A stretch of 64,000 nucleotides of DNA from Gammaproteobacteria bacterium (GTDB lineage: Bacteria; Pseudomonadota; Gammaproteobacteria; Burkholderiales; Rhodocyclaceae): assembly GCA_018824085.1 (NCBI GenBank), contig JAHJHI010000001.1, positions 30,875 to 94,874 of the forward strand, written 5' to 3'. Made by a program: the position numbers and the translations under genes. Of the stretch, positions 7,715 through 16,597 are shown piece by piece (the first letter of the stretch is position 1; every line of letters starts with the position of its first letter). The notes beneath the pieces were generated by a model, which did not search any database, had not been told where the DNA came from, and worked only from the letters and a program-made list of their open reading frames with translations.

Positions 7715-8169
7715 GCTGTTCCTCCCGTATTGACCCGACCCACCTTGAGCAGGCTGCCCTCGACCGACAGCACCTTCACCCGTTCTCCGACCGCCATCGC
7801 TTCGTCACCGATGCAGTCCCACACATCGGTGCCGAGCAGCGGTTTCTGAAAGCGCACCTGGCCACGCCCGAACGGCGTCACTTCGCGCACCACCAGCCCG
7901 ACCTCTCCCAGCACGTCGTCCGACATGCCGCTGCGCGTCTCGTGCTGGTCTGCGCGGAATACGCGGAACCAGAAGAACACCAGCGCGCACGACAGCACGG
8001 TCCACAGAGCCACCTGCAGCGTGAGCGTCAGCCCGGGCATGGTCGCCAGCAGCAGGCCGATGCCCAGGGCACCGACACCGAACCACACCAGCACCATGCC
8101 GGGCACCGCCAGTTCGGCCACGATCAGCGCCAGCCCGGCCACCAGCCAGTGCCACCATTCGATATCCAT
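7711..8169 (-). CDS. NfeD-family membrane protein
   Basis: The 152-residue protein has two or three hydrophobic helices in its first 80 residues (WWHWLVAGLALIVAELAVPGMVLVWFG and LQVALWTVLSCALVFFWF). A small C-terminal OB-fold (NfeD-C) domain follows: GEVGLVVREVTPFGRGQVRFQKPLLGTDVWDCIGDE. This is the short form without the ClpP-like protease domain. NfeD proteins pair with SPFH proteins, and here the gene overlaps qmcA by 4 nt (ATGA). It probably assembles or anchors the stomatin complex. Confidence 0.92.
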   Translation of the reverse strand: MDIEWWHWLVAGLALIVAELAVPGMVLVWFGVGALGIGLLLATMPGLTLTLQVALWTVLSCALVFFWFRVFRADQHETRSGMSDDVLGEVGLVVREVTPFGRGQVRFQKPLLGTDVWDCIGDEAMAVGERVKVLSVEGSLLKVGRVNTGGTA

Positions 8170-8209
8170 GCGTAATCCCCGCGTCAGGTCCGGACCGCAG
8201 TGTAGCCTT

Positions 8210-9136
8210 TCAGCGACCGCAATCGCCGAGCGCCATCAGGTGGGCGGCCACGGCGCCGCCCAGCGTATCGAGCCGATAGCCGCCCTCCAGCGTCGACACG
8301 ATGCGCCCCTGCGCGGACGCTTCCGCGATGTCCCGCAACTCGTGCGTGAGCCAGCGGTAGTCCGATGCGTCGAGCCGGACGTCTGCCAGCGGGTCTTCGA
8401 CATGGGCGTCGAACCCGGCCGACACCAGCAGCAGTTGCGGCCTGAACGCGCGCAGCGCCGGCAGGCCGGTGTCGCGCCAGTGGCGGCGGAACGCCTCGGC
8501 GCCGTCACCGGCGGCGAGGCGCATCGGCACATAGCCGGCGCGCTCGGGGAAATCACCCAGCGGGTAGTAGGGATGCTGGAAGCTGTCCGCCATCAACACC
8601 CGCGCGTCGCGCCGGAACATGCTTTCGGTGCCGTTGCCGCGATGCACGTCGAAATCCGCGATGGCCACGCGCTCGACACCATGGCTGGCGAGTGCATGCG
8701 CAACGCCGATCGCTGCATTGCCGTAAATGCAGAAACCCATCGCGTCGCCCGCGCGCGCATGGTGGCCGGGCGGACGGGTGGCGCAGAACGCCGCTGTTGC
8801 GCGGCCGCTCATCACCAGATCGACCGCATGCACGACGGCGCCCGCCGCACGCGATGCCGCCGCCAGCGAACCGGGCGACATGACGGTATCCGCGTCGAGG
8901 GCGTGCACGCCACTGGACGGCGCCGCGCGCTCGACCGCATCCAGATAGTCCGCATGGTGCACCCGTGCCAGCTGTTCCCGGCTCGCGCGCGGTGCGTCGA
9001 CCCGCTGCCAGGTCCGCGCCAGCCCGCCGGCCGCCAGCGCTTCGAGCACGGCTTCGAGGCGCGCGCGCGATTCGGGATGGCGGGGCCCGGGCTGGTGCTC
9101 CAGACAGTCGGCGTGGGTGACGAGCGCGCATTTCAT
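8210..9136 (-). CDS. Histone deacetylase-like (class II) amidohydrolase
   Basis: I take the ATG at 9136, giving 308 residues that begin MKCALVTHADCLEHQPGPRHPESRARL. The ORF-track start 91 codons earlier adds unrelated sequence. Family motifs are present: CATRPPGHHA, MGFCIYGNAAIG, IADFDVHRGNGTE, LLVSAGFDAHVEDPLA and the catalytic Tyr in EGGYRL. Zn ligands Asp and His of DxDVH and Asp of SAGFDAH are retained. The second His of the usual DVHHGNGT is Arg here. Bacterial members deacetylate polyamines, acetoin-related compounds or proteins; the substrate is unknown. The gene is divergent from the sensor kinase at 9272. Confidence 0.92.
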   Translation of the reverse strand: MKCALVTHADCLEHQPGPRHPESRARLEAVLEALAAGGLARTWQRVDAPRASREQLARVHHADYLDAVERAAPSSGVHALDADTVMSPGSLAAASRAAGAVVHAVDLVMSGRATAAFCATRPPGHHARAGDAMGFCIYGNAAIGVAHALASHGVERVAIADFDVHRGNGTESMFRRDARVLMADSFQHPYYPLGDFPERAGYVPMRLAAGDGAEAFRRHWRDTGLPALRAFRPQLLLVSAGFDAHVEDPLADVRLDASDYRWLTHELRDIAEASAQGRIVSTLEGGYRLDTLGGAVAAHLMALGDCGR

Positions 9137-9271
9137 GTGCGCAGTGTAAGGGGAGCCGGTTTCTCCGCGCGCCGCCGTCTGCGCGCAGCGGGAAAGTCGC
9201 CAGCGCGGAGCGGGAGGATTTCCCGAAGGCCTTCGCATTAGCATGCGTTTTTGAACAGTCGGGACAGCAGC

Positions 9272-10624
9272 ATGAGTCTGCGCTTCAGACTCACCCTCAT
9301 CATCGGCTCGCTGATGACCTTGCTGGTCATCGTGGACAGCGTACGCAGACTCTACGACGCCCACGACGACGCGATTGCCGAGATGGATTCGGTCGCCCTG
9401 CTCGCGCACGCCCTGCTGCCCAGCGCGCTGTCGCCCCCGCCGCCCGGCATGAGCGCAGAGACGCTGCTTTCACACATTGAACTGACACGACACCTGAGCA
9501 CGCTGCGCCACCTCACCGTCGAGATCCACGCGCTTGACGGCCGTCTGGTGCAGACCTCGCGCGCCCTGCCCCAACCGGCCGCCCCGGCGGCACTCGGCTG
9601 GATGGGTGACCGCCTGCGCAGCAAGGCGCCACTGCGCAAGGACATCCTCGTGGGCGAGCGGGTCATCGGCTACTACCTGCTGGTGCCCAACGCCGACGAC
9701 GAATTGCGCGAGATATGGGCTGACTACGTGAAGCAGACGTCGATGGTGGTCGCCATCGGCCTGATTGCCTGCGCACTCGTTTTCTGGGCCGTCGGACGCG
9801 CGCTGCATCCGCTCGGCAGCGTCATGCGCGCGCTGTCGGCGATCGGCGAGGGGCGACTGGACGCGCGGCTGGACAACGTCGGGCCGGGCGACCTGCTGCC
9901 GCTGTCGAATTCCTTCAATGCGATGGCCGCGACGCTGGAAATCGCGGTCAACGAGCGCGCCCGGCTGCTGCGAAAACTGATCACGCACGAAGAGGAAATA
10001 CGGCAGTCGCTCGCGCGCGACCTGCACGACGAACTGAGCCCGTACCTGGTCGCGATCCACCCGCACGCGCGCCTGCTGGCCGACGCCTGCAACGAGCGCC
10101 CGGAACTGGTCGAGCACCGCGACGCGGCGCGCTGGATGTCGGACCAGGTCGGCCACCTGCTGCGCCTCGTGCGCAACCTGCTGGAGCACCTGCGTCCGCC
10201 GGACATCGAGGAACTGGGCCTGAAGCATGCGCTGACGGAACTCGGCACGCAGCGCAGCCGGGGGCATGACCGCGCCCAGGTCGTGTTCCACCTCGACGAC
10301 TCGCTGGAGCGACTGTCGCCGATGCATGACATCACGCTTTACCGCATCGTCCAGGAATGCCTGACCAATACCGTCAAGCACGCTCGCTGCACCCGCATCG
10401 ACATTTATCTGGATATCGACGAAGCGGCCTCGCGCGTGGTGCTGCGCGTGACCGACGACGGCGCACCACTGCCGCACGCACCGCCGGACAGCGGCTTCGG
10501 GCTGGTCGGCATGCGCGAACGCGCCCTTGCGCTGGGCGGAGACTGCCAGGCCGGTCCGCGCAATGGCGACGGCTGGGAGGTCACCGCCTGGCTGCCACTG
10601 AAAACCTCGCTACAGGAAAAATGA
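9272..10624 (+). CDS. NarX/UhpB-type sensor histidine kinase
   Basis: I prefer the ATG at 9272 over the TTG at 9251, although neither has a strong ribosome binding site. The 450-residue protein has an N-terminal membrane helix (LRFRLTLIIGSLMTLLVIV), then a periplasmic domain of about 120 residues. A second helix (MVVAIGLIACALVFWAVG) and a HAMP region follow. The HisKA_3 box has its phospho-acceptor His in ARDLHDELSPYL, and the C-terminal HATPase has DSGFGLVGMRERA. It overlaps its response regulator by 4 nt. The periplasmic stimulus is unknown. Confidence 0.92.
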   Translation: MSLRFRLTLIIGSLMTLLVIVDSVRRLYDAHDDAIAEMDSVALLAHALLPSALSPPPPGMSAETLLSHIELTRHLSTLRHLTVEIHALDGRLVQTSRALPQPAAPAALGWMGDRLRSKAPLRKDILVGERVIGYYLLVPNADDELREIWADYVKQTSMVVAIGLIACALVFWAVGRALHPLGSVMRALSAIGEGRLDARLDNVGPGDLLPLSNSFNAMAATLEIAVNERARLLRKLITHEEEIRQSLARDLHDELSPYLVAIHPHARLLADACNERPELVEHRDAARWMSDQVGHLLRLVRNLLEHLRPPDIEELGLKHALTELGTQRSRGHDRAQVVFHLDDSLERLSPMHDITLYRIVQECLTNTVKHARCTRIDIYLDIDEAASRVVLRVTDDGAPLPHAPPDSGFGLVGMRERALALGGDCQAGPRNGDGWEVTAWLPLKTSLQEK

Positions 10625-11307
10625 TGACGCCGAACACTGCCATCCGGGTTCTACTTGTCGACGACCACGCAGTCGTCCGTGCCGGCTACCGGCGCTTCCT
10701 CGAGCACAGCCGGATCATGGAGGTCGTCGGCGAAGCAAGCACCGCCGACGAGGCTTACCAGCAGTTCCGCCTGATGAAGCCGGACGTCGTGGTGATGGAC
10801 ATTTCATTGCCCGGCGCGAGCGGCATCGAAGCGGCGCGCCGCATCCTCGCGCTCGACGGGCGGGCCCGCGTGCTCATCTTCTCGATGCACGCGCAGCCGG
10901 CCTTCGCGCGCCAGGCGCTGGAAGCGGGCGCCATCGGCTTCCTCACCAAGGACACCGAGCCCGAGGCGCTGGTGCAGGCCGTTCAGGCCGCCGCCCACGG
11001 ACGGCGCACATTGAGCCCGCGCGTGGCGGAACTGCTCGCGCTCGACAACGTGATGCCGGACGAACGCCGGCTCGACGTGCTGACGCCGCGCGAATTCGAA
11101 ATCTGCCGCTTGCTGCTGGCCGGCATGTCGGTGGACGAGATCGCCGACGCGCTCAAGCTCAGCCCGAAGACGATTTCCAACCGCATGAGCGAAATCCGCC
11201 AGAAGCTCGACGTGCGCAGCGACGTGGAACTGGTTCGCCTGGCGACCGCCGCCGGGCTGGTGCCCTGGGCGGCGCGGCCCGACGTGTCCGGCGAATCGGT
11301 CGCCTGA
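10621..11307 (+). CDS. NarL/FixJ-family response regulator
   Basis: The 228-residue protein starts at the ATG overlapping the kinase stop (ATGA). The receiver domain has the acidic pair in LLVDDHAVVRAGY, the phospho-accepting Asp in VVMDISLPGASG and a conserved Lys in GFLTKD. A LuxR-type helix-turn-helix follows: LTPREFEICRLLLAGMSVDEIADALKLSPKTISNRMSEIRQKL. With the kinase at 9272-10624 it forms a two-component system. Its stop lies 7 nt from the convergent end of the TonB receptor gene; targets are unknown. Confidence 0.95.
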   Translation: MMTPNTAIRVLLVDDHAVVRAGYRRFLEHSRIMEVVGEASTADEAYQQFRLMKPDVVVMDISLPGASGIEAARRILALDGRARVLIFSMHAQPAFARQALEAGAIGFLTKDTEPEALVQAVQAAAHGRRTLSPRVAELLALDNVMPDERRLDVLTPREFEICRLLLAGMSVDEIADALKLSPKTISNRMSEIRQKLDVRSDVELVRLATAAGLVPWAARPDVSGESVA

Positions 11308-11314
11308 TGTCACC

Positions 11315-14300
11315 TCAGCGCGGATCGAACTGGTAGCTCAGGCTCAGCCAGATGCCGCGCCGAGCGCCCGGCGCCAGGAAATTGGCACTCAGCCAGTCGC
11401 TCGAATTGTGGTTGAAACCGTCCGGGCCAATGGCGCCGTGGATCGACGGCGAGAACGGATTCACGCCGAGACGGCCGGCGCTGAAGTATTCCTTGTCGAG
11501 CACGTTGTTGATGCGCATGCCGAACGTCCATTCCGGCGTGAGCTTGTAGCTGGTCTGGAAATTGAAGACGACGTGGCCCGGAACGGAACCCTTGTTCCCG
11601 GTCGGCTGCAGACTGACCATCTGCGTTCCGGTGATGACGCCGCTGCCGTTGTAGGTATTGACCGGCACCTGCCGCACGACACCTTCCCTGTGCTCGTTGT
11701 TTTCGTTGCCGCGTACATAGGCGGTCGAGTGCGCGATCGCCGTCACCCCGACCGTCCACCGGTCAGTCACGTCATAGCTCAGCGTGGCGTTCAGGTTGTG
11801 CAGCGGAATGCCGGGCATGCGATTGCCCGGCTTGACGCGAATGCGTCCGACCGGTTCGTCCCGGTCGTAGATGCACTGGCCGGATGCGTTGCAGTACGGC
11901 TCAAGCGTCGCACTGCTGTTGTCGTTCGACGCCATGATGAAGGTGTCCTGGAAGGTGGCGTCGGTCAGCGCGTAGTTCAGCCGCACGCGTGCCTTGCCCA
12001 GCCGGGCGGAAATGCCGGCTTCGATGCCCTGCCGCCGCGTATCGCCGATGCTGTCGAAGAAGCTGCGGTTGCCCGGATAGGTCACCAGATAGATGTCGTC
12101 CTTCAGATTGGTGCGATAGGCGCCCAGATTCCACTCGATGTTCTCGCCCCAGCTGCCGCGCATGCCGAAGTCGATCGTCTCCGCGCGGATCTGCGGCAGG
12201 TAGGGATCACCCGACAGCGTCGAGGGCAGCGAACATGAGCGGTTTTCGAGCAGGCCTTTCTCGATGTACTTGTTGCCGCCCATGCTGACCGGCGTGCGGT
12301 CGAGCGCGCAGCCCAGTTCGATGACCGACGGCGTGCGCGCGCCGCGCGCCCAGTTGCCGTAGATGTTCAGGTCCGGTCTGGCCTGCCAGGCGCCGCCGAC
12401 GGACGGATTCAGCGAACGATAGGTGAACGCTTCGGTTTCCGCGGGATTGACGACGCGCGCCAGGTCCGGCACGCGATAGCCGGTGGCCGGGCAGACGCCA
12501 TCGACGCAGATGTCGTAGAAGTTCGGATAGGCCTCGTACTGGGACAGATCGAATACCGTGAAGCCGTGACTGCGCGATGCCAGCACGTTCCTGACCCGGG
12601 TGTGGTTGAAACGCACGGCGCCGGTCAGATGCACCGTCTCGACCGGGCTCCAGGTTTCGCTGGCGTACAGGCTCTTGGTGATCGAGGTGCCGGCGAAATC
12701 GTTGTTGCGCACTTCCTCGTCGGCCGCCGCGTACTGATCCAGTATTTCGTCCGGCGCCAGGTAGGCATTGCGTTCGGCGTCGAGCAGTCCGAGCATCTGG
12801 CCGCTGCCATAGCTCGCCTTCGCGCTGTCGATCGAGGCGCCGACCATGAACTTGTGGCGATCCAGGTTCCAGTTCAGCTGCATCGATGCACCGAGCACGA
12901 GCTGTTCGATCCGCGTCCGGGTCAGCACGGCCGTCGGGACGCCTTCGACGACGCCGGGACGCGTCGTGCCGAAGCCGTCGGTGACCAGCACGCCGCCGGT
13001 GACCGGATCGCGCTGGGTCAGTTCGCCCTTCTCGGATGTGACGTCCCGCGTCTGCGAGGCGGCGCATTTGTCGCCATTGAGGGGATTGATCACCATGACG
13101 GCATGCTTCACGCCGTCCGGCGTGTAGAAGAAGTTTCCCGTCATGCCGCCCAGCACGTCGACGTCGCCCGCCGGTACACGGGGGGCGGATCCACCGACCC
13201 ATACGGCGTTGTAATACGCAGGTTCTCCGTTTGAATAGGCGGTGGTTTCGCCCGGATTCACGGTGGTGAATCCGGATGCCTGAGGGCCATAGAAGAGGTA
13301 CTGGTGGTAGTTCTTCCAGATCGTGAACTCGCTGATCGCATGCGCGGCGTAGTCGTCCGGAAGGTCGGCGTTGAACGCGCCGGCCGGCAGCAGGGACGGA
13401 TCGGCGACGCCGTTATTGACGTAATCCATCAGGAAGTCCAGGAATTCCGGATACGCCGGCGAGAACCAGTCGTTCGGGTCGAACGCGACGACGTAGTAGT
13501 CGGGCAGGCCGTACTTGTTGGTGCTGTTGTACAGGCAGGTGTACTCCTCTCCGGGATCGAGCTTGCGCCGCGCGTAGTCGCCCCTGTGCTCGGTATAGAC
13601 GTCGGCGCCCAGTGCACGGCGATCGCTGTTGCGCCGATATACCTGACCGGTGATCGTGAAGTTGTCATTGACGATGAAGCTGCCGGACAGCTGCAGTTGC
13701 AGCAGCCGGTTCTTCGTCGTGTCCGGCGAGGTGAACACGCCGTTGCGGTCCTGCGCGTACATCTGGCCGGGAATCAGGCCATTGCCGACGAGGTCGTTCC
13801 AGACATAGAGCGAGCTGAGATTCAGGTCCAGCCGGTCGCTGCGGTAACTGCCCTTGCCGAACACCTGGTTTACCTTGCTCGGCGAATTGTCGCGCCAGCC
13901 GTCCTCGACGAAGAAGTTGCCCGCACCGAACAGGCCCGCGCTGCCGTTGTTCCAGCCGCCGGACACCTGCAGCTGGTTGCGGCCGAAAGCGCCGGTGAGC
14001 AGTTCGGCGTCGACGCCCGGACTGTCGAAACCGCTCTTGGTGCGCATCGAGAATGCGCCGCCCAGCGTACCGAGGCCGAAGATGGGGTTGGAGCCCGGAA
14101 AGACGTCGAATCCCGACAGCGCGTTCATCGGAATCATGTCCCAGTTCACGACGTCACCGAACGGCTCGTTCACGCGGATGCCGTCGATGAACACCGACAG
14201 GCCCTGCGGCGTGCCGAGTTGCGGACTCGCGGTGAAGCCGCGGTAATTCACGTCCATCTGGAAGGGGTTGCCCTGATAGTCATTCACATTGACCGACTGC

Positions 14301-14881
14301 ATGGTCGAATTCAGCAGATCGGCAATGCTCACCGAGTGGGCGTTGCGAATGTCTTCCGCGGTGAGGCTCTGCACATTGCCCGGAATCTCTTCCTTCGTCA
14401 GCCCCAGCCCCGGAAGCGGCCCGATCTCGTGGAAGCGCCTGGCGCGCACCTTGATCTCTTCAAGCCGATGCGCGGACGACGTCTCGTCACCCAGCGCCGG
14501 CAACGGCTGCGGCGCGGCCCTGCGCAAGGTGTATCCGCCCGCGTCATCGACGCGTATTTCCAGCCCGCTGCCCTGCAGTGCTGCAGAGAACGCGTCGCGT
14601 ACCGAAAAATTTCCGCGCACGCCGGTGCTGCGCTTGCCGCTGACCAGCGAGGGATCAAACGTGAACATCACGCCGGCACGGCGCGCGACGCGATTGAGCG
14701 CGTCGCCGAGCGGCCCCGCCGCGATGTCGTAGTGACGCACCGGGTCATTGCGCGTCGCCTCGGCCAGTTCGAGCCTGAGCGCATCGGCCGCCGCCAGCGT
14801 GCTGCCTGCCACCAGCCCGAGCATGACTGCGCCGAGCACCTTCCTGCCGGTGCCCGCACCGGTATCTGCTGACCTCCTCAT
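11315..14881 (-). CDS. TonB-dependent outer membrane receptor with N-terminal signalling (STN) domain
   Basis: The 1188-residue protein has a signal peptide (VLGAVMLGLVAGSTLAAADA). An STN domain at about 45-120 follows (YDIAAGPLGDALNRVARRAGVMFTFDPSLVSGK..GNFSVRDAFSAAL), which contacts FecR in related systems. A plug domain comes next (EEIPGNVQSLTAEDI, then GLSVFIDGIRVNEPFGDVVNWDMIPM). A long beta-barrel ends in an aromatic-rich terminus (GIWLSLSYQFDPR). It is longer than typical siderophore receptors, with expanded extracellular loops containing Cys residues. The fecI-fecR genes upstream imply ligand-induced expression. The substrate cannot be read from the sequence; an iron chelate is likely but unproven. 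Confidence 0.93.
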   Translation of the reverse strand: MRRSADTGAGTGRKVLGAVMLGLVAGSTLAAADALRLELAEATRNDPVRHYDIAAGPLGDALNRVARRAGVMFTFDPSLVSGKRSTGVRGNFSVRDAFSAALQGSGLEIRVDDAGGYTLRRAAPQPLPALGDETSSAHRLEEIKVRARRFHEIGPLPGLGLTKEEIPGNVQSLTAEDIRNAHSVSIADLLNSTMQSVNVNDYQGNPFQMDVNYRGFTASPQLGTPQGLSVFIDGIRVNEPFGDVVNWDMIPMNALSGFDVFPGSNPIFGLGTLGGAFSMRTKSGFDSPGVDAELLTGAFGRNQLQVSGGWNNGSAGLFGAGNFFVEDGWRDNSPSKVNQVFGKGSYRSDRLDLNLSSLYVWNDLVGNGLIPGQMYAQDRNGVFTSPDTTKNRLLQLQLSGSFIVNDNFTITGQVYRRNSDRRALGADVYTEHRGDYARRKLDPGEEYTCLYNSTNKYGLPDYYVVAFDPNDWFSPAYPEFLDFLMDYVNNGVADPSLLPAGAFNADLPDDYAAHAISEFTIWKNYHQYLFYGPQASGFTTVNPGETTAYSNGEPAYYNAVWVGGSAPRVPAGDVDVLGGMTGNFFYTPDGVKHAVMVINPLNGDKCAASQTRDVTSEKGELTQRDPVTGGVLVTDGFGTTRPGVVEGVPTAVLTRTRIEQLVLGASMQLNWNLDRHKFMVGASIDSAKASYGSGQMLGLLDAERNAYLAPDEILDQYAAADEEVRNNDFAGTSITKSLYASETWSPVETVHLTGAVRFNHTRVRNVLASRSHGFTVFDLSQYEAYPNFYDICVDGVCPATGYRVPDLARVVNPAETEAFTYRSLNPSVGGAWQARPDLNIYGNWARGARTPSVIELGCALDRTPVSMGGNKYIEKGLLENRSCSLPSTLSGDPYLPQIRAETIDFGMRGSWGENIEWNLGAYRTNLKDDIYLVTYPGNRSFFDSIGDTRRQGIEAGISARLGKARVRLNYALTDATFQDTFIMASNDNSSATLEPYCNASGQCIYDRDEPVGRIRVKPGNRMPGIPLHNLNATLSYDVTDRWTVGVTAIAHSTAYVRGNENNEHREGVVRQVPVNTYNGSGVITGTQMVSLQPTGNKGSVPGHVVFNFQTSYKLTPEWTFGMRINNVLDKEYFSAGRLGVNPFSPSIHGAIGPDGFNHNSSDWLSANFLAPGARRGIWLSLSYQFDPR

Positions 14882-14960
14882 GAGCCTCGCCTTTTTGTTG
14901 TGTGGTCGCGGGCAATGACGAAGGACGGCGGCGAAAGTACAGCGCGCGCAAAAAAAAAGA

Positions 14961-15965
14961 TCAGCGTCGGTCGATGCGGACGATGTAGGGCGTGAAGCGG
15001 GTGACGCGCAGTGGCAGGTTCGCGCTCAGGGCGGCGAGCGCCCGGTCGGTGTCGTCGAGCGGAAACACGCCGGACACCGACAGTCCACGCAACGCTTCGG
15101 CATCGTAGGAGAAGGCGCCGCGACGATAGCGCTCGAGTTCGGCAAGCACTTCGGCGAGCGGGCGGTCATTGACCGCCAGCACGCCGTCGCGCCAGCCGGT
15201 GAGCGTGTCGATGTCGACCGCTTCTGCGTCAGTCACGCCGTCGCGCGTGATCAGGGTTGCTTCGCCGGCGCCAAGTGTCACGCAGGCATCGGAGGCCCGG
15301 CTGCACGCTTCGACCGTCGATTCGATCACGGCCACGGTCGTGGCGACGGCGTCATCCCGGACGATGTACTGCGTGCCGAGCGCACGCGCGGTGGCGTGCC
15401 GGCTTTCGACGACGAACGGGCGTTGCGGATCGGCCGTCACCTCGACCAGTATTTCGCCTTGCTGCAGCACGATGCGGCGCTCCGAGCCGTCATAGCGCAC
15501 GTCTATCGCCGAATCGGTGTTGAGCGTGACGCGGCTGCGGTCAGCCAGCGTGATCGTGAGCCGCTCGCCCGGCACCGTGCGGTGATCGGCCAGCAGATAG
15601 CGAGCGGTCTGTGTCTGCAGCGCCAGCCAGCCGCTTGCCGCAACGGCGCAAGCCAGCATCAGCCCGCCGGCCATACTGCGGCGGCGCCGACCGGCACCCG
15701 ACAAACCTGTATCCAGCGCGGCCTTGCCCGCCTGCGCATCGACCTGTCCGAAACGTGTCCAGATCTCGTCGATGCGCCCGTAGGCCAGCCGGTGCATCGG
15801 GTCGGCGCACAGCCAGTCCTGCAGCGCCGCGCGCACCTCGGACGGGCAATCGTCGTCCTGCGCCTTCAGGTACCAGTCCGTCGCCTGCGCAACGATTGCC
15901 GCGGACGGCGCATCGTCGCCCCGGCGACCTTCCGGCTGTGTGGACGTGAGTGTCGCGTGCCGCAT
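14961..15965 (-). CDS. FecR-family anti-sigma/signal-transfer protein
   Basis: The 334-residue protein has an N-terminal cytoplasmic DUF4880-like domain that binds sigma (ATDWYLKAQDDDCPSEVRAALQDWLCADPMHRLAYGRIDEIW). One membrane helix lies at about 95-115 (GGLMLACAVAASGWLAL). The periplasmic FecR domain follows (GERLTITLADRSRVTLNTDSAIDVRYDGSERRIVLQQGEILVEV). In FecA systems it relays receptor occupancy to the sigma factor. It sits 3 nt from the end of fecI and upstream of the receptor gene. Its stop codon is followed within 2 nt by a nine-T run on the coding strand, without an obvious strong hairpin. Confidence 0.94.
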   Translation of the reverse strand: MRHATLTSTQPEGRRGDDAPSAAIVAQATDWYLKAQDDDCPSEVRAALQDWLCADPMHRLAYGRIDEIWTRFGQVDAQAGKAALDTGLSGAGRRRRSMAGGLMLACAVAASGWLALQTQTARYLLADHRTVPGERLTITLADRSRVTLNTDSAIDVRYDGSERRIVLQQGEILVEVTADPQRPFVVESRHATARALGTQYIVRDDAVATTVAVIESTVEACSRASDACVTLGAGEATLITRDGVTDAEAVDIDTLTGWRDGVLAVNDRPLAEVLAELERYRRGAFSYDAEALRGLSVSGVFPLDDTDRALAALSANLPLRVTRFTPYIVRIDRR

Positions 15966-15968
15966 GCG

Positions 15969-16481
15969 TCAGCCGTGCAGCACGCGGTAGCACTGCATCA
16001 GCACCGCCGCCAGATACTGCTTGACCATGCTGACAGACACGCCAAGCCGGGCCGCGATATCGGCGTGCGGGACACCTTCGAGGCGATACATCAGGAAGGC
16101 CTGGCGCGGCTTCGGGGGCAGCATCTCCAGCATGGTCGCCAGCGCGGCTAGCGTTTCCAGCGCGGCCTGATGTTCTTCCGCGGACGGCGCCGCAACGTCC
16201 GGCGCGTGCAGCGCGATGGCGGCCAGATAAGACTGTTCGAGCTTGCGCCGGCGCAGGTGGTCGATCAGCAGGCGCCCGGCGGTCGTCGTCAGGAAGGCGC
16301 GCGGCTCGCGCAGTTGCGCAAGCCCGTCACTCTGCATGACGCGCACGAAGGTGTCCTGCGCCAGATCGGCGGCATCCGAGGGGCAGCGGAGCTTCTTGCG
16401 CAACCAGCCGAAGAGCCATCCGTGATGGTCGATGTACAGCTCCCTGACGAGACGCTGACGGACGGGATGTTCGATCTGCAT
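15969..16481 (-). CDS. FecI-type ECF sigma factor
   Basis: I use the ATG at 16481, giving 170 residues that begin MQIEHPVRQRLVRELYIDHHGWLFGWLRKKL. The longer ORF-track frame adds a low-complexity head unlike any FecI. Region 2 contains DAADLAQDTFVRVM. Region 4 contains LPPKPRQAFLMYRLEGVPHADIAARLGVSVSMVKQYLAAVL. Together with FecR and the TonB receptor downstream it forms a cell-surface signalling operon, in which the sigma factor activates the receptor promoter. No strong ribosome binding site is visible, so the exact start is uncertain by a few codons. Confidence 0.92.
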   Translation of the reverse strand: MQIEHPVRQRLVRELYIDHHGWLFGWLRKKLRCPSDAADLAQDTFVRVMQSDGLAQLREPRAFLTTTAGRLLIDHLRRRKLEQSYLAAIALHAPDVAAPSAEEHQAALETLAALATMLEMLPPKPRQAFLMYRLEGVPHADIAARLGVSVSMVKQYLAAVLMQCYRVLHG

Positions 16482-16597
16482 GGCGGGGATCGGAGGGCGG
16501 GCGCGGCGCGTTCGGCGATGGCCCGATTCTCGAAAGCGCCTTGCCGCTTGTACAGGGAAAAGCTCCCTCGTCCATGCCGCGCAAAGGTGCCGGCGGC

